Source: Emydura subglobosa
Taxonomy: Eukaryota; Chordata; Testudines; Chelidae
DNA: 64,000 nt
Assembly (NCBI GenBank): GCA_007922225.1
Contig: ML679974.1
Span: 8,573,988-8,637,987, forward strand
Direction of reading: 5' to 3'
The notes under the pieces are model-generated. The model had not been told where the DNA came from, made no database searches, and was given only the letters and a program-made list of their open reading frames with translations. The position numbers and the translations under genes are program-made. Below are positions 1 through 10,305 of the stretch, piece by piece (the stretch's first letter is position 1; each line of letters starts with the position of its first letter).

Positions 1-235
1 TGCCACAGTGCATAGTCACGCATGATTTCTGGATCTTTACATTTCAAGTATTCCCAAAGCTGAATGGTATTTGGACCAGGGATGCTGGGAAGTACGAACC
101 AGTTGAGACAGAACAACTAACCTGAACCTTCCCTCCAAACCCACATTGGAGCAGAAACAAACCTGATTCTTGCTAGGACCAGAAGCAGAACAATCAAAAA
201 TCATCAAAAATCAACCTGGGCAGAATCAGGAAATA

Positions 236-540
236 GTTACAATGTTGCCAATTCTCATGATTTTATTGCAAGTTTTGTGATATTTGGCAGGACAGAAAGT
301 CCATTCCCAGAGACAAATGACTAGATGAGAATCTCCATTTTCATTTTTCAAAAAGGTTCCTAGCACTCACAGCTGAATAGAAAAGCTTGAAAAATGTGAT
401 TAAACTGCACCCTAATGGCTCAAAACTCAGAAGCCAAATACAAACAAACTCAAATTTATCATTTAAAAAAATCTCACAATTTTTAAGCCAACATCATGAT
501 TTTGGAGGGCCAGCTCATGTTTTTAAGCCCCTAAATGTTC
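236..540 (+). repeat. AT-rich interspersed repeat, copy 1
   Basis: This stretch resembles 51140-51412 in the same order: a segment on 'agaatctc', a 'gcttgaaaa' segment, 'atggctcaaaa', 'aaaatctca' and 'atgattttgg'. Two diverged copies in one window show that it is an interspersed repeat. I see no coding capacity and cannot name the family. It directly abuts the palindrome at 543-951. Confidence 0.55.
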
Positions 541-542
541 CT

Positions 543-951
543 TGAAAAAAGGAAAAAGAAAGTAATTTACATTACAATCTAAGTCCACTAAATGCTCCTC
601 ATGCTGATTTAAATGACAGGCCATACAAAATATTCTTGCATATCATTTCTGTGGGCTGCTATGTCCTAATACTATGTAACCTTTCTCTCTGAGGGTAAAC
701 AGGAGCAGAAAGGGCCAACTGATCTTGAGCTGGTTTAATTATTTATCAAGAGGAACCCTAGATATACTGAACTCAGCCCTTTTGCTGCTGTTAACCACTG
801 GGCAGAAGGTTTACATTGTATTAGGACATAGCAGCCCACAGAAGTGATATGCAGGAATATTGTATATGGCCACCTGTCATTTAAGTCTGCATGAGAAGTA
901 TTTAGTGCACTTTGATTACAATATAAATTATTTGCTTTCTCTTTCCTTTTG
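543..951. repeat. 409-bp near-complete palindrome (fold-back element)
   Basis: The left arm (about 543-672) is nearly the exact reverse complement of the right arm (about 817-951). For example, 'gggctgctatgtcctaatac' at about 653-672 pairs with its complement at 817-836. Pairing weakens but continues inward through 'gtaaacaggagcagaaaggg' and its partner near 775-800, leaving a loop of a few tens of bases near 745. Arms are about 190 bases with small indels. No ORF spans it. It could be a fold-back MITE, or an old palindromic repeat of the Eulor kind described in amniotes. No clear target-site duplication was found, so the class is uncertain. Confidence 0.85.
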
Positions 952-1074
952 ATCTCACATTTAAGGATTTAATTCTCTTCTCCGTACTTGTGCGAGTTTT
1001 CCATTCTTCCCCCAGTAAATGGCATTTCATGAGCTATACTGACACAAGAAAAAAATGACTTTGAGCTAGTGTTT

Positions 1075-1191
1075 GGGTGACTAGATGTTACGATTTTATA
1101 TGGACAGTCCCAATATTCAGGCCTTTGTCTTACATAGGTGCCTATTACCACAGCCCCTGTCCTGATTTTTCACACTTCCTATCTGGTCACC
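1075..1191 (-). mobile_element. MITE with GGTGACYAGAT termini, copy 1
   Basis: The element starts with GGTGACTAGAT and ends with ATCTGGTCACC, which are inverted termini. The interior carries 'ggacagtccc' and a block complementary to 'agtgtgaaaaat'. The same blocks occur in opposite orientation at 39462-39583, so this is a dispersed non-autonomous DNA element of about 120 bp. Superfamily unresolved. Confidence 0.75.
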
Positions 1192-1830
1192 GTAGCTTGT
1201 ATAAGGTCTAGAGACCTTTTGCTGTGACTTCGTTGGAAAAGGTAGAGAAAACTGTAGAATCTGGCTATGATGAAACAAATGGCCTGAAAAGACTGCAATG
1301 CCAGATCTTAGATGTACCTAAGGGAGCAAGGAACAATAAGAAAAATGCTGTCTTGAGGATCAGCACCTATATATTTTTTTATATATTCAAAGTTTTTTAC
1401 AGTGTGGGTGAAAATCTGGGCCCCAATTAAGTCGATGGAAATTTTGCCATTGACTGCTGTGGGGTTAGGATTTCACTTACTTTTACTAATAGTATTATAT
1501 TACATTGTACCAAATTCATCTCTGGCACAAATGTCTCAACTGGAGTGGCATCTGCTCCTCACAGCCATGAATTTCACCTGATAAGTTTTACAACTTTGTA
1601 ACATTTGATTTCATCTGCATATTAAAGTTGTGCAAGTATTATATTATTGTCTTGTTAACTGAGGTACTATGATACAACTCACTTTTTTTCTGGATTGCTT
1701 ATTTGTTTTTGCAGACTATCAAATAGGAGCAGAGCTGAGTGATTGTTATCCAAAAGTACTCTTGAATACAATCAATGTGTTTGCAACCCCTGTTGTTTTC
1801 TGCCTGTGAAAATCCATCTGTATGTATTGT
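1192..1830. other. No gene seen; one short fold-back repeat
   Basis: Unique-looking AT-rich sequence apart from about 1405-1475. There, 'gggtgaaaatc' and 'ggatttcact' flank an inverted core containing 'ttgccattgac', one of the short fold-back repeats found across the window. The 68-aa ORF at 1224-1430 resembles nothing I know. Confidence 0.5.
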
Positions 1831-2000
1831 AAGGCTGTGTGGTTTAGTGGCTAAACAGTGAACTAGGACTCAAGGGACCTGGGTTTTATTCCTGGCTCTG
1901 CCATTGGCTTGCTATATAACTTAGGACAAGTCTCTGTGCCTCACTTTCCCTATCTGTAAACCTCCTTTGTAATGTACTTTATAAGAGCTAGGCATTTTTA
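1831..2000 (+). mobile_element. tRNA-derived SINE (MIR/CORE-like)
   Basis: A pol III A box, TGGTTTAGTGG (1840-1850), fits TRGYNNARNNG exactly. A B box, GGTTTTATTCC (1882-1892), matches GGTTCGANTCC at 9 of 11 positions 32 bases further on. After the head come a MIR-type core ('acaagtctctgtgcctcact') and a 'taagagctaggcattttta' tail. Divergence and indels mark it as a fossil. The anticodon arm is degenerate, so this is not a functional tRNA. Confidence 0.8.
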
Positions 2001-3034
2001 TACATGTATTTGCCAGAATGTTGTCAGAGAGAGACAGTGTAGTGAATACTCTTGTGAATAAGTAGTCACCTTAATATTCATGACAGAAGTATGCAGTAAC
2101 CATCTTGAAAGTGCTGATCGGAGAGCAGAATACATACTAACTGTGGAAAAAGTAAGTTGCAAAGAGTGACTGGTTGAAGCAATGTCACGGCAAATTGTTG
2201 CAAATGGAACAAGTCATGGCAAATGGTTTGCAAACAATCTACAAGCTGAAATATGTTTTAATAAACCATCCTTTGGATTAATTTTGAACAACATGCAATG
2301 TACAAACCGCCAAAACCTTGTGAAGAAAAGTTGCTAATTTCATTAATCAAACTGCTCTCTGTGAATAGTTCACCCAGCTCTGAACCTTTTCAGGTTCACA
2401 GGCCACTAATTAATATATAGCTAAGAGGCTTTAAAAATGCAGATTAATGCCTCATGCTCCAGGGAACAATCTCATCACCAGCTGCATTGGGACAGACTGT
2501 TTTTTCCCCCTCTAGGGAATCAGCTCAGTACACTGTGGGTTTCTCATCTGTCTCTGAAGCTCTTGTATAGGCCATTGCCAGTAACTTTCACTGGAGTAGA
2601 TGGGTCAGTGGTCTTTTCCACAACAGCAATTCTTTGGTGTGCTGCTACTTTTCTATTCAATTGCTTTTATTCTTTAGACTTCTACACACATCCATTAAAA
2701 AGGAGCAGTTACCTTTTAATATATGTGCTCCTTGATGATTCTTAAATGACCATGAAAGAGACCATGTCTGCAATCATACACCCCAATGCCTTCCAAAACA
2801 ACCAACAAACTCAAGAGCAAAAAAATAGATTAGGATCTCCCTCAGAGCCTTCCCAGTCTCTCACAGCTAAGAAAAACAAAAGGGAATCAGGTTTCTATAT
2901 TGCACTCACCAGTGTGATATCAGCTGGTTGGGCGACCCAGTTACTCCATACAATTCTTGTTGCACCTTCAAATGAACATGCAGCCACATGATGAGGGATG
3001 TCATGAGATTTTAACAAAGGACTGTCTAAGGCAG
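2001..3034. other. No gene seen
   Basis: Mostly unrecognised AT-rich sequence. Around 2535-2605 the string 'ctctgaagctcttgtatagg' and what follows resembles the LINE-type tail at 3100-3200, so a heavily decayed copy is possible. Two short ORFs (102 aa at 2437-2745 and 81 aa at 2746-2991) show no recognisable domain and lack splice or promoter context. Confidence 0.5.
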
Positions 3035-3203
3035 GGATTGCTGTTTGCCAGAGGCTGGGAATGGCTGATAGGATGGATCACTTGATGATTACCTGCTCTA
3101 TTCATTAACTCTGAAGCACCTGGCATTGGCCACTGTCGGAAGACAGGACACTGGGCTAGATGGATCATGGTCTGACCCAGTATGGCCGTTCTTATGTTCT
3201 AAG
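3035..3203 (+). mobile_element. CR1/L3-type LINE (or LINE-tailed SINE) 3' end
   Basis: It contains 'ggcattggccactgtcggaa', 'actgggctagatggatcat' and 'gtctgacccagtatggccg', and ends in 'ttcttatgttct'. This is a very common 3' end in reptile genomes, known from CR1/L3-type LINEs and from SINEs that share their tails. Only the tail is present, so I cannot tell which it was. Confidence 0.65.
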
Positions 3204-5044
3204 TGTTCACATTTGACAAAAAGATTAATCTGGGATACAACAAACTGTATTAATTTCCATTTCAATTTAGCAAAGGTTGTTCTACACAACCGTGAAACAA
3301 TTTTACAGTTGTTAAATGAATTAGCTTTGAACTGAAACAGTAAATAAACTATTTAGTTGGATTTTTTAGTGTCTAAAACTGGATTAGCAGTGTGTATGAA
3401 AAGTTTATTACTGAAGAGAGGAAGTTTTTTTTATTGAAGGCTGATGGGATTGCAAAGGGTTATTTTGCTTTAGAGGAAATTTTCAGATGCTCTCTTTCTA
3501 ATGAAGGTTTGGCTCCTCTCTTACAGAGTGGATTTTTTCCTTTACATTTTTTTCCTATAAGTCAGAGAAAGGTGAATTGCCTTGGAGAACTGTGATGTCA
3601 TTGAACTAAATTAAACCCTAAAAGATCAAAGCTTTCAAAATCAGGCTGAGATCAAACTGAGGATCATGGGGGGACTTAGGGGGAGAATAAAACCCAAATC
3701 TTTATAACGTCTGCAAACATCTTGCTTTCCAGTTCATGAAAAAGTAGGAGGAATGTGCCCCGTGAAATGCAAACCTTCAGTGATAGTATTGTATCTTTCA
3801 CAGAAATAAATCTATCCTGATAAAGCGTAAAATTCTCTCTATTCTGAAAGGCCAGTCCAAGACCTACAGACTATGTAAATTGTCTTTTAAGCCCTGTAGT
3901 CCTGCATAGGATATGTGGTGGAACTGATGTACAAGCATTAATTTTACCCAGTGTGACTAGTTTAAAGTTAAAGATTACTCTAAATGAAAGCTGTATTTTG
4001 TAGAGATATTCATCAATCAACGCTTCTTCTGTGGCTCCAAGGAAGATAGTTATTGGGTCAAATATTCCCATCCTTAGGCACTTGAAAATTCCAGGTGTTC
4101 CAATGGTGTTTTGAGTGTGTAGGAATGTCAGGGTTTGCACAATTCTTAATGTGTGTCTTTAGGTAAAATGTACTGAGACTTTGGAATGTTAATTCTAACA
4201 AATTGTTTGCATATTGGATGATAGAATATGTTCCCTGATTTACATATTCAAGGCCATTTATACACCCTTTGGCATGCCCAATGAGCACTTAGATGTCCAA
4301 ATACCCATTTTATAGACATCCATTGCCACAGATTGGAGTATTCCAACATGAAAATGGGTACTCCGGCCATTTTGAAAATTACTTCAGTGGTCCTAGACCT
4401 TATTCTCCTTGGCCTGTGAGCCTAGATAGACATGGTATCCCATCCAGCATGTGGACCGATAACATTGCTCAGAGGGCCAGGTGTATGCATGTTGCCTTGG
4501 ATGTGCTATATAGCTATAAGATTAACACTGGAAAATTGGGCTTCCTAAATGAATTCATTTAAAAAAAAATTACAGGTTATTTTATTACCCTGACCATTAT
4601 GGATCAGCAAATGATGTGTTAAATCATCCAGCTATTCTAATGTATCTAAGGTATTTCCAGTGCACCCACTTCCTTTAATATATAGGTGCAAAAATGATTA
4701 TGTTGCAGCATAGTAACTGTCCATTCATACCTACTTAGTATCCTAATGCTGTAGGCATATATATCCCATCCCATGATGACCATCCCATCTTTCCTCCTGA
4801 CCAGAGTGTTCAGGTATACATTTGATTTGGATTTAATTAAAATGACTTTGACTAGGTCTGACTACAGTACTTTTAAAATTAGCTCGTGTTTTACTACATA
4901 GGAAATTTTGTTTTGTAAGAGAAGGTACCTGTTTGGAGACATGAAACAGTGCAATAAAACTTAAAGCAAACTCTTTTTATTCATATTGTGTCTAAAAAGC
5001 CATATCCTAAAACTAAAGGGAAATTATTCTAGAAGCACAGATAC
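3204..5044. other. No gene seen
   Basis: About 1.8 kb of AT-rich sequence without a recognisable repeat. The longest ORFs (about 89 aa on either strand) have no domain signature. A 'gcaataaaac' at about 4950 is an isolated poly(A)-signal-like hexamer with no upstream coding sequence. Confidence 0.5.
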
Positions 5045-5115
5045 TGGGGATGGAATGGACTTTAAGAGGCATCTAGTCTGTCCCATCTGGGTTGGCACAC
5101 GATATCCATTTTGTA
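5045..5115 (-). mobile_element. CR1 3'-end fragment
   Basis: 'ggggatggaatggactttaa' followed by 'gaggcatctagtctgtccca' resembles the CR1 3' end seen at 7060 and 16190, where the equivalent reads 'ggaccycaggaggtcatcta'. Only about 70 bases align by eye. Confidence 0.5.
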
Positions 5116-5339
5116 AGGTGGCCTTCGGCCTGAGCACTCTCCTCCCTCCACACTAGAAGGGAGCCATCCCAGTGCTGTTGTAGTTCCGGTTCCTATAAGG
5201 GTTCCCATATGTCTAAACCCCCCTCCCCCCCCTGTTTCATTGACAATAAGTGACATGGCAGGTAGAGCTGTAAGAAACAGAACTCTGTTACCCATGCTGA
5301 GAGGGCTGGCCAGTCTCACATGCCAAGCAGAGCTGACTG

Positions 5340-5727
5340 GGAAACAGACTTCTTGGTCCATGAAAAAAAAAAAATCCAAACACTCAAAATTTAATTCCAA
5401 ACTGGAACAAACTTCCACAAATTCAAAATTGTTGTTGACCTGGAAAGTGCAATTTTTTTTGGAAACACCAAAATATTCCCCAGTGGGAATGTTTGTTTTT
5501 TTTAAATGGAATATGCTCCCTGGGCTTCCAGATTCCCCAGAAGCCAGGAAGCCCTGGTTACCCCAGCTCTGTGGCAGCCTGCCTGGCAAGCTGCTAAGGA
5601 GCCAGGCAGCCTGTAAACCTTGAGAGCCTGGGCTGCCAGGGAGGTGGGTGACTGGACAGGAAACAAGGTAGCTTTCCACCAGAAACCTGCCTGGCTTCCA
5701 TCAGAAACCTTTGTATCTTGTTCCATG
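5340..5727. repeat. AT-rich interspersed repeat, probable fragment
   Basis: Short A and T runs with 'accaaaatattccccagtgg', then a 'ccaccagaaacctgcctggc' region ending in 'ccatcagaaacctttgtatc'. The texture resembles the repeats at 23440-23845 and 42440-42662. The 205-aa minus-strand ORF here (5062-5679) includes homopolymer-coded F runs and repeat sequence, so I do not regard it as a gene. Confidence 0.35.
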
Positions 5728-6890
5728 GCTAATTATCCTTCATAGCTACTCCAAGACTCTCCCAGCCAAAAAGCATATGAAGGGGAATAGCTAGTGTGAG
5801 CAATATGTGCATTCAAATCACCCCAAATTTTGTGTATTTAATAGTCACAATGAGCTCAACATAGACAAAAAACTATTACAACTTCTTGTGGCAAATTATT
5901 TTGAATTGGCAAAAATTGAGCGAAATGTGATCTGTTCACTGACAATTTGTACAAGAACAAAAGGTGACATTCATCAAAGTAGTAGTTCAAGAGGACAGAT
6001 CCTTAGCTGGGGCAAATATTCTTGAAGCTCCATGAAGTCTACTGAACTTTGAAACATTTACATCCATGGATTACCTACCTGGGATGAATTATTTGTCCAG
6101 TTCTAACAACCTGAACAATGAAATTAAAATATATAGATTAAAAATAATCCACCTACTTCCTTTAGCAATAGGCTTATAGCTATGAAAGTACCTGTTCTGT
6201 ATATTAACAAAACCAATCAGATAATATCAGCAAACATTATTATAATCTAAAACCATATAAATAAATCATGCTGAATTTATTTCAACACTGGATTTTTTTT
6301 TCATCTTGCTTTAAGAGGAAAGTTTAAATGAAGGCCCTCAATGGGCAAATAACCAAAATGAACATTCTTTGTAACAGAATTTAGAAAAAAAGCCAAGTAA
6401 GATCAGCTCAGCATTTCTGAGACTTAAGCAGCTATATTTTTTCATCCAAAGGCATCTAAACTGTATTAAGTTTATTATAATGAATCCACAACTGAGGCCA
6501 ACAGAAAAATAAATCCAAGTATCATTCATGCATGAATGCAGCTGCAGAGCAAGATGAGAAATTATTTGACATACAAATACAGTATATGAAGCATATAAAG
6601 AGCAAATGAAAGGCTCAGTACAGGATTTTGCTGTAGTCCACCCAAAGGTAGGAGAGAGAGAGGAAGAAACAAATTCCAGGAAGCAGCCAAGAAATACTGA
6701 ACATGCTCATATGAACAAACTCCCACTCTGAAGATCCATCACAAATCCCAATAACCAAATCTGGTTTATCATCCCAATGGCAGATTTAGCACAAACACAT
6801 ACAGAGGCTCAACCCATTCTGATTTTAAAGGCAGATTACATGCATTGCCTCCGATAGGTCTTTCTCATTTCAGCATTTGGAAAGTCTGAA
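5728..6890. other. No gene seen
   Basis: AT-rich sequence with no recognisable repeat, RNA gene or domain-bearing ORF. Confidence 0.5.
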
Positions 6891-6908
6891 GGTGCCACGG
6901 GGCCTCAT

Positions 6909-6949
6909 CTTCTTTCTTTCTTTTTCTTTTCTTCCTTCCTTCCTTCTTG
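6909..6949 (+). repeat. Pyrimidine-rich (CTTT/CCTT)n tract
   Basis: Uninterrupted C/T run made of imperfect 'ctttctttctttt' and 'ccttccttcctt' units, ending at a G near 6949. Confidence 0.85.
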
Positions 6950-7056
6950 TTTGCATACAACCTTTTTACAAAACTGTCTAACATTTGCATTCATGAAATA
7001 GAGCACAATACACTGCTGCACTGTGCTATGTAAAATTGGTTAGGCAAGACTGACAC

Positions 7057-8245
7057 ATCATAGAATCATAGGGTTGGAAGGGACCTCAGGAGGTCATTTA
7101 GTCAAACCCGCTGCTCAAAGCAGGACCAACTCCAACTAAATCATCTCAGCCACGGCTTTGTCAAGCTGGGTCCTAAACACCTCCTCCCTAGGTGACCCAA
7201 TCCAGTGCTTCACCACCCTCGTAATGAAAACGTTTTTCTTAATATCCAACCTAGACCCCCCCACACACACTGCAACTTGAGACCATTGTTTCTTCTTCAG
7301 TCATCAGCCACCACTGAGAACAGCCTAGCTCCATCCTCTTTGGAACCCGCCTTCAGGCAGTTGAAGACTGCTCTCAAATCCCTCCTCATTCTTCTCTTCT
7401 GCCAGCTAACTAAGCCCAGTTCCCTCAGCCTCTCCTCGTAAATCATGCGCTCCAGCCCCCCAATTAGTTTTGTTGCCCTTCGCTGGACTCTTTCCAGTTT
7501 GTCCACATCCTTCCTTTAATGGGGAGCCCACAACTAGACAATACTCCAGATGTGTCCTCACCAGTGCCAAATAGAGGGGAATCATAATTTCCCTCAATCT
7601 GCTGGCAATGCTCTACCAGTGCAACCCAATATGCCGTTAGGCTTCTTGGCAAAAGGGCACACTGTTGACTCATATCTAGCTTCTTGTCCACTGTAACCCC
7701 AGGTCCTTTTCTGGGGAACTGCTGCCTAGCCAGTTGGTCCCCAGTCTGTAGCTGTGCATGGGATTCTTCCGTCCTAAGTGCAGGACTCTGCACTTGTCCT
7801 TGTTGAACCTCATCAGATTTCTTTTGGCCCAATTCTCCAATTTGTCTTGGTCACTCTGTATCCTATCCCTACCTTCCACCAAATCTACCATTCCCTCCAG
7901 CTTAGTGTCATCTGCAAAATTGCTGATGGGGCAATCCACCTCATCATCCAGTTCATTAATGAAGATTTGAACAAAACCTGCCCCAAGACTGATCCCTCGG
8001 GCACTCTGCTTGTTACTGGCTGCCAACTAGACATTGAGCTGTTGATCACTACTCATTTAGCCTGATGATCTAGCCAGCTTTCTATCCACCTTATAGTCCA
8101 TTCAGCCATCCCATACTTCTTTAACTTGCTGGCAAGAATACTGTGGGAGACCATATCAAAAGCTTTGCAAAAGTTAAGGTATATCACATCCACTGGTTTC
8201 CCCACATCCACAGAGCCAGTCGTCTCATCATAGAAGGCATATGGG
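7057..8245 (-). mobile_element. CR1 LINE, 5'-truncated, reverse-transcriptase relic
   Basis: Non-LTR retrotransposon remnant. Its product would have copied its RNA into DNA at the target site. Read on the minus strand, the order of CR1 ORF2 is kept: the palm motif [17 protein letters not shown] (about 8130-8200), the catalytic FADDTKL (about 7898-7918), then the C-terminal block around LVRTHLEYC (about 7550) and DKLERVQRRATKLIGG with YEERLRELGL and DGARLFSVV (7300-7506). The 3' untranslated end lies at 7057-7130 ('tcatagaatcatagggttgg'). Frames change at least twice (minus ORFs 7297-7506, 7464-7832, 7676-8026 and 8053-8268), so it is dead. The 5' end stops near 8245, which leaves about 1.2 kb of a LINE normally several kb long. 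5' truncation is usual for CR1. Confidence 0.95.
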
Positions 8246-8444
8246 TGTAAATGGCAAATCAGAGCCAAGTCTCAGATTAAAATCATACCGGATTTAGCTC
8301 AAACCAGGGAAAGCAAAGCCTGCCCCATCTGCCCCAGTGAACTTCCACTGGTCTTATCACTGCTTTCAAAATAAAGAATTCCAGAAGATGCCACAACAGC
8401 AAATACAGGAGATCTGCATTACCCATACGGCAAGCTGCCTCTAG

Positions 8445-8510
8445 GCCTGATCCAGTGAAGCCCTTAAGCACTTGCTTAATTTTAAGCATGTGAGTAGATC
8501 CATATTCTGT
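8445..8510. repeat. Half of a 'gatccagcaaagc' fold-back repeat
   Basis: 'ctgatccagtgaagccctta' followed by 'agcacttgcttaattttaag' and 'catgtgagtag' resembles one arm of the palindrome at 8528-8676. Its second arm is missing. Confidence 0.5.
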
Positions 8511-8527
8511 ATTTTAAGAAAGAGGAC

Positions 8528-8676
8528 AGAGGCACTGATCCAGCAAAACATTTATGCACATGATTAAGCACATGAGTAATTCCACTGGTTAGGGGCCCGC
8601 TTCATACATTCTGCCCATTGGAACTACTCATGTACTTAAATATGTGCATAAGTGCTTTGCTGGATTGGGACCTCTG
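8528..8676. repeat. Fold-back repeat ('gatccagcaaaac' family)
   Basis: The left arm ('agaggcactgatccagcaaa ... gcacatgattaagcacatgag') is complementary to the right arm ('ctcatgtacttaaatatgtg ... gctttgctggattgggacctct'). The arms are about 60 bases with roughly 80% pairing by eye. Related palindromes lie at 13757, 42310 and 52490. It has no coding capacity and is probably a non-autonomous fold-back element. Confidence 0.75.
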
Positions 8677-9150
8677 TTCTCTCTTTATAAAAATGCAGCA
8701 ACTGCCCCATGCCAAGGAAAGCTCTAGCAATAAAGCAGAATGCATAAAGCTGCTTAGTGATGTGATAAAATTCCTTCTGTACATGAGGGAATGACTTCCA
8801 TAACTCAATCAAGGTTTTACTTCTTATAAACAATACAGCACTACCTAAGACCACACTCCATAGAGTTTTCTGATATAAAGTATATTGATTGGTTGCTAGT
8901 TCCAGCCTACACAAAGGAGGGAGCACATTCAGTAATTTCCCTTCTTTTATATCATTTTTCATTATCTCTATTGAATTTTTCTCAGATCAAAGGAAAGAAC
9001 CAACAGTCAGCTAAAGAATAACATCATCACAGCTGAAACAGATCTACAAGAGGAGTAAAACTCATGTAGGTGCTTATCTTCTCGTTCCTATGAAAAATGG
9101 GCTGGAAGGGATGGTATGGCAAAAAGCCATTGTGCTGCTTTGTGGCTAGG
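8677..9150. other. No gene seen
   Basis: AT-rich sequence. The 108-aa minus ORF (8636-8962) overlaps the palindrome arm and carries no recognised motif. Confidence 0.5.
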
Positions 9151-9169
9151 TGCACCCATGGCAAGGTTT

Positions 9170-9860
9170 TGTCTCGATAGTCCTGCCAACCAGATCTGCT
9201 GGTGGTCCCCTTTTGCCTTGTGACTCAGCCCCCTGATTAGGTCACCTTTAGTCTCACCCCTTTCAGGATAAACCAGGGTTTTACCCTGTAGTCCCAGAAC
9301 CTCTCAGCAATCTATGGACCTCGTCCAGAACCCACAGTCCTTCTGGCTAGTCTGAGTTCTTCTGGCTAGTTTTCCTGGTGAGGCCATAGGGGAACCTAGG
9401 CCTGCCCTCGACCCTGGGTTCCAGCCCAGGACGCCTTGTAGCAAGTGGTTATGGTCTGTCTTGTCAGACGTCTTATTTTTTTCCTAGGCTACTTCCTACA
9501 TTGGCCCACGTTCTCCTCAGGGGACTTGCATTCTCAGCAGGGTCTGCAATGGGTGAAGTTCACAAGGTGCTAAAAGAAAGGAAACTAAAAGAAATAAAGA
9601 GCAGCACCAGTGTCTCTGTCCTACCGCTCTGTGCTTTCAGTCAACCAAAGGCAGCATGACTCTCTGCCATGCTCCTCTCTGGGAGCTGAGGATGACAGGT
9701 CTATTGCCTTCCCAGATTGTAGCCTTCTGAAATGAATATCTCCCTTTTTAAAGCTCCTCCTCCAAGATTGGCCTGACTCACAGGTATGGTAGGGAGGGGC
9801 TGACTGAGAGTAAAGCTGCTCTTTAACCCCGTCTTACCTGATGCAGGGTTTGTATCAGGG
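9170..9860 (-). mobile_element. Probable LTR or LTR-retroelement fragment
   Basis: GC-richer than its surroundings. Read on the minus strand it has promoter-like architecture: a CCAAT motif ('ggccaatcttgg', about 9765-9776) about 15 bases before a TATA-like 'ctttaaaaaggg' (about 9746-9757). A GC-rich untranslated-like segment follows, including 'gctggaacccagggtcgagg' (9411-9430). I could not define TG...CA ends or a target-site duplication. Diverged from 52928-53790, which has a similar layout. An LTR is an inference from this layout. Confidence 0.4.
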
Positions 9861-10202
9861 GGGACTTACTTCTATCCAGCCACGATCTTTGCCGTCTTCC
9901 TATTAAACATCATCATTTGTTGCTCCAGGAAGGGATGGTAACAGCATGGAATGGCCAGTTTTCTCAGAGCTCTGCAAGAACAGCAGAACCACTTTCCTTA
10001 AGATCTTGGACCAGTGATTCTCCTTACAGGGCTCTTGTTACACTGAAACCCTGATTATTTACCCTGTTGTGCAGATGGCGGGGCACACATATAACCCTTC
10101 CTTGTATTGTGTAGGAGTGCATGAGGCATCCACCCAGATCCATGAATTTATAGGTCTGGGGGATGCACAAGAACCTAAGGCCACCTTGACTTGTGGTGAG
10201 TT
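9861..10202. other. No gene seen
   Basis: Nothing recognised. Two short antiparallel ORFs (75 and 64 aa, about 10024-10263) overlap each other and a SINE end. Confidence 0.5.
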
Positions 10203-10305
10203 TGGGGTCATTATTAATTATTTGTATTACAGTAGCGCTCAGAGGCTGCAATCAAGATTCTGAAGCCCCATTGTGCTAGTCACTATATAATCCTAGCAAA
10301 ACAGT
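10203..10305 (-). mobile_element. SINE 3'-end fragment
   Basis: 'attattaattatttgtatta' followed by 'cagtagcgctcagaggctgc' and 'ccccattgtgctagtcacta' is the complement of the tail seen on the plus strand at 19440-19540 and 24540-24625 ('cctagcacaaaggggtcctg'). Only the tail half is kept. Confidence 0.7.

Noticed and set aside
543..951. Annotating the palindrome as a microRNA gene
   Set aside because: Arms are far longer than a pre-miRNA and no evidence of processing is available from sequence alone.
1831..2000. Possible tRNA gene because of good A and B boxes
   Set aside because: There is no clover-leaf or anticodon stem, and the MIR-type core and tail that follow show it is a SINE.
5062..5679. 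Longest ORF in the window (205 aa, minus strand)
   Set aside because: It spans a CR1 fragment, a C-run and A/T-rich repeat sequence (its FFFF and GGGGG runs come from homopolymers). It has no domain and is opposed by a 127-aa ORF on plus.
8528..8676. CRISPR-like or bacterial structures among the many short palindromes
   Set aside because: The repeats are dispersed, not regularly spaced, and the DNA is clearly vertebrate.
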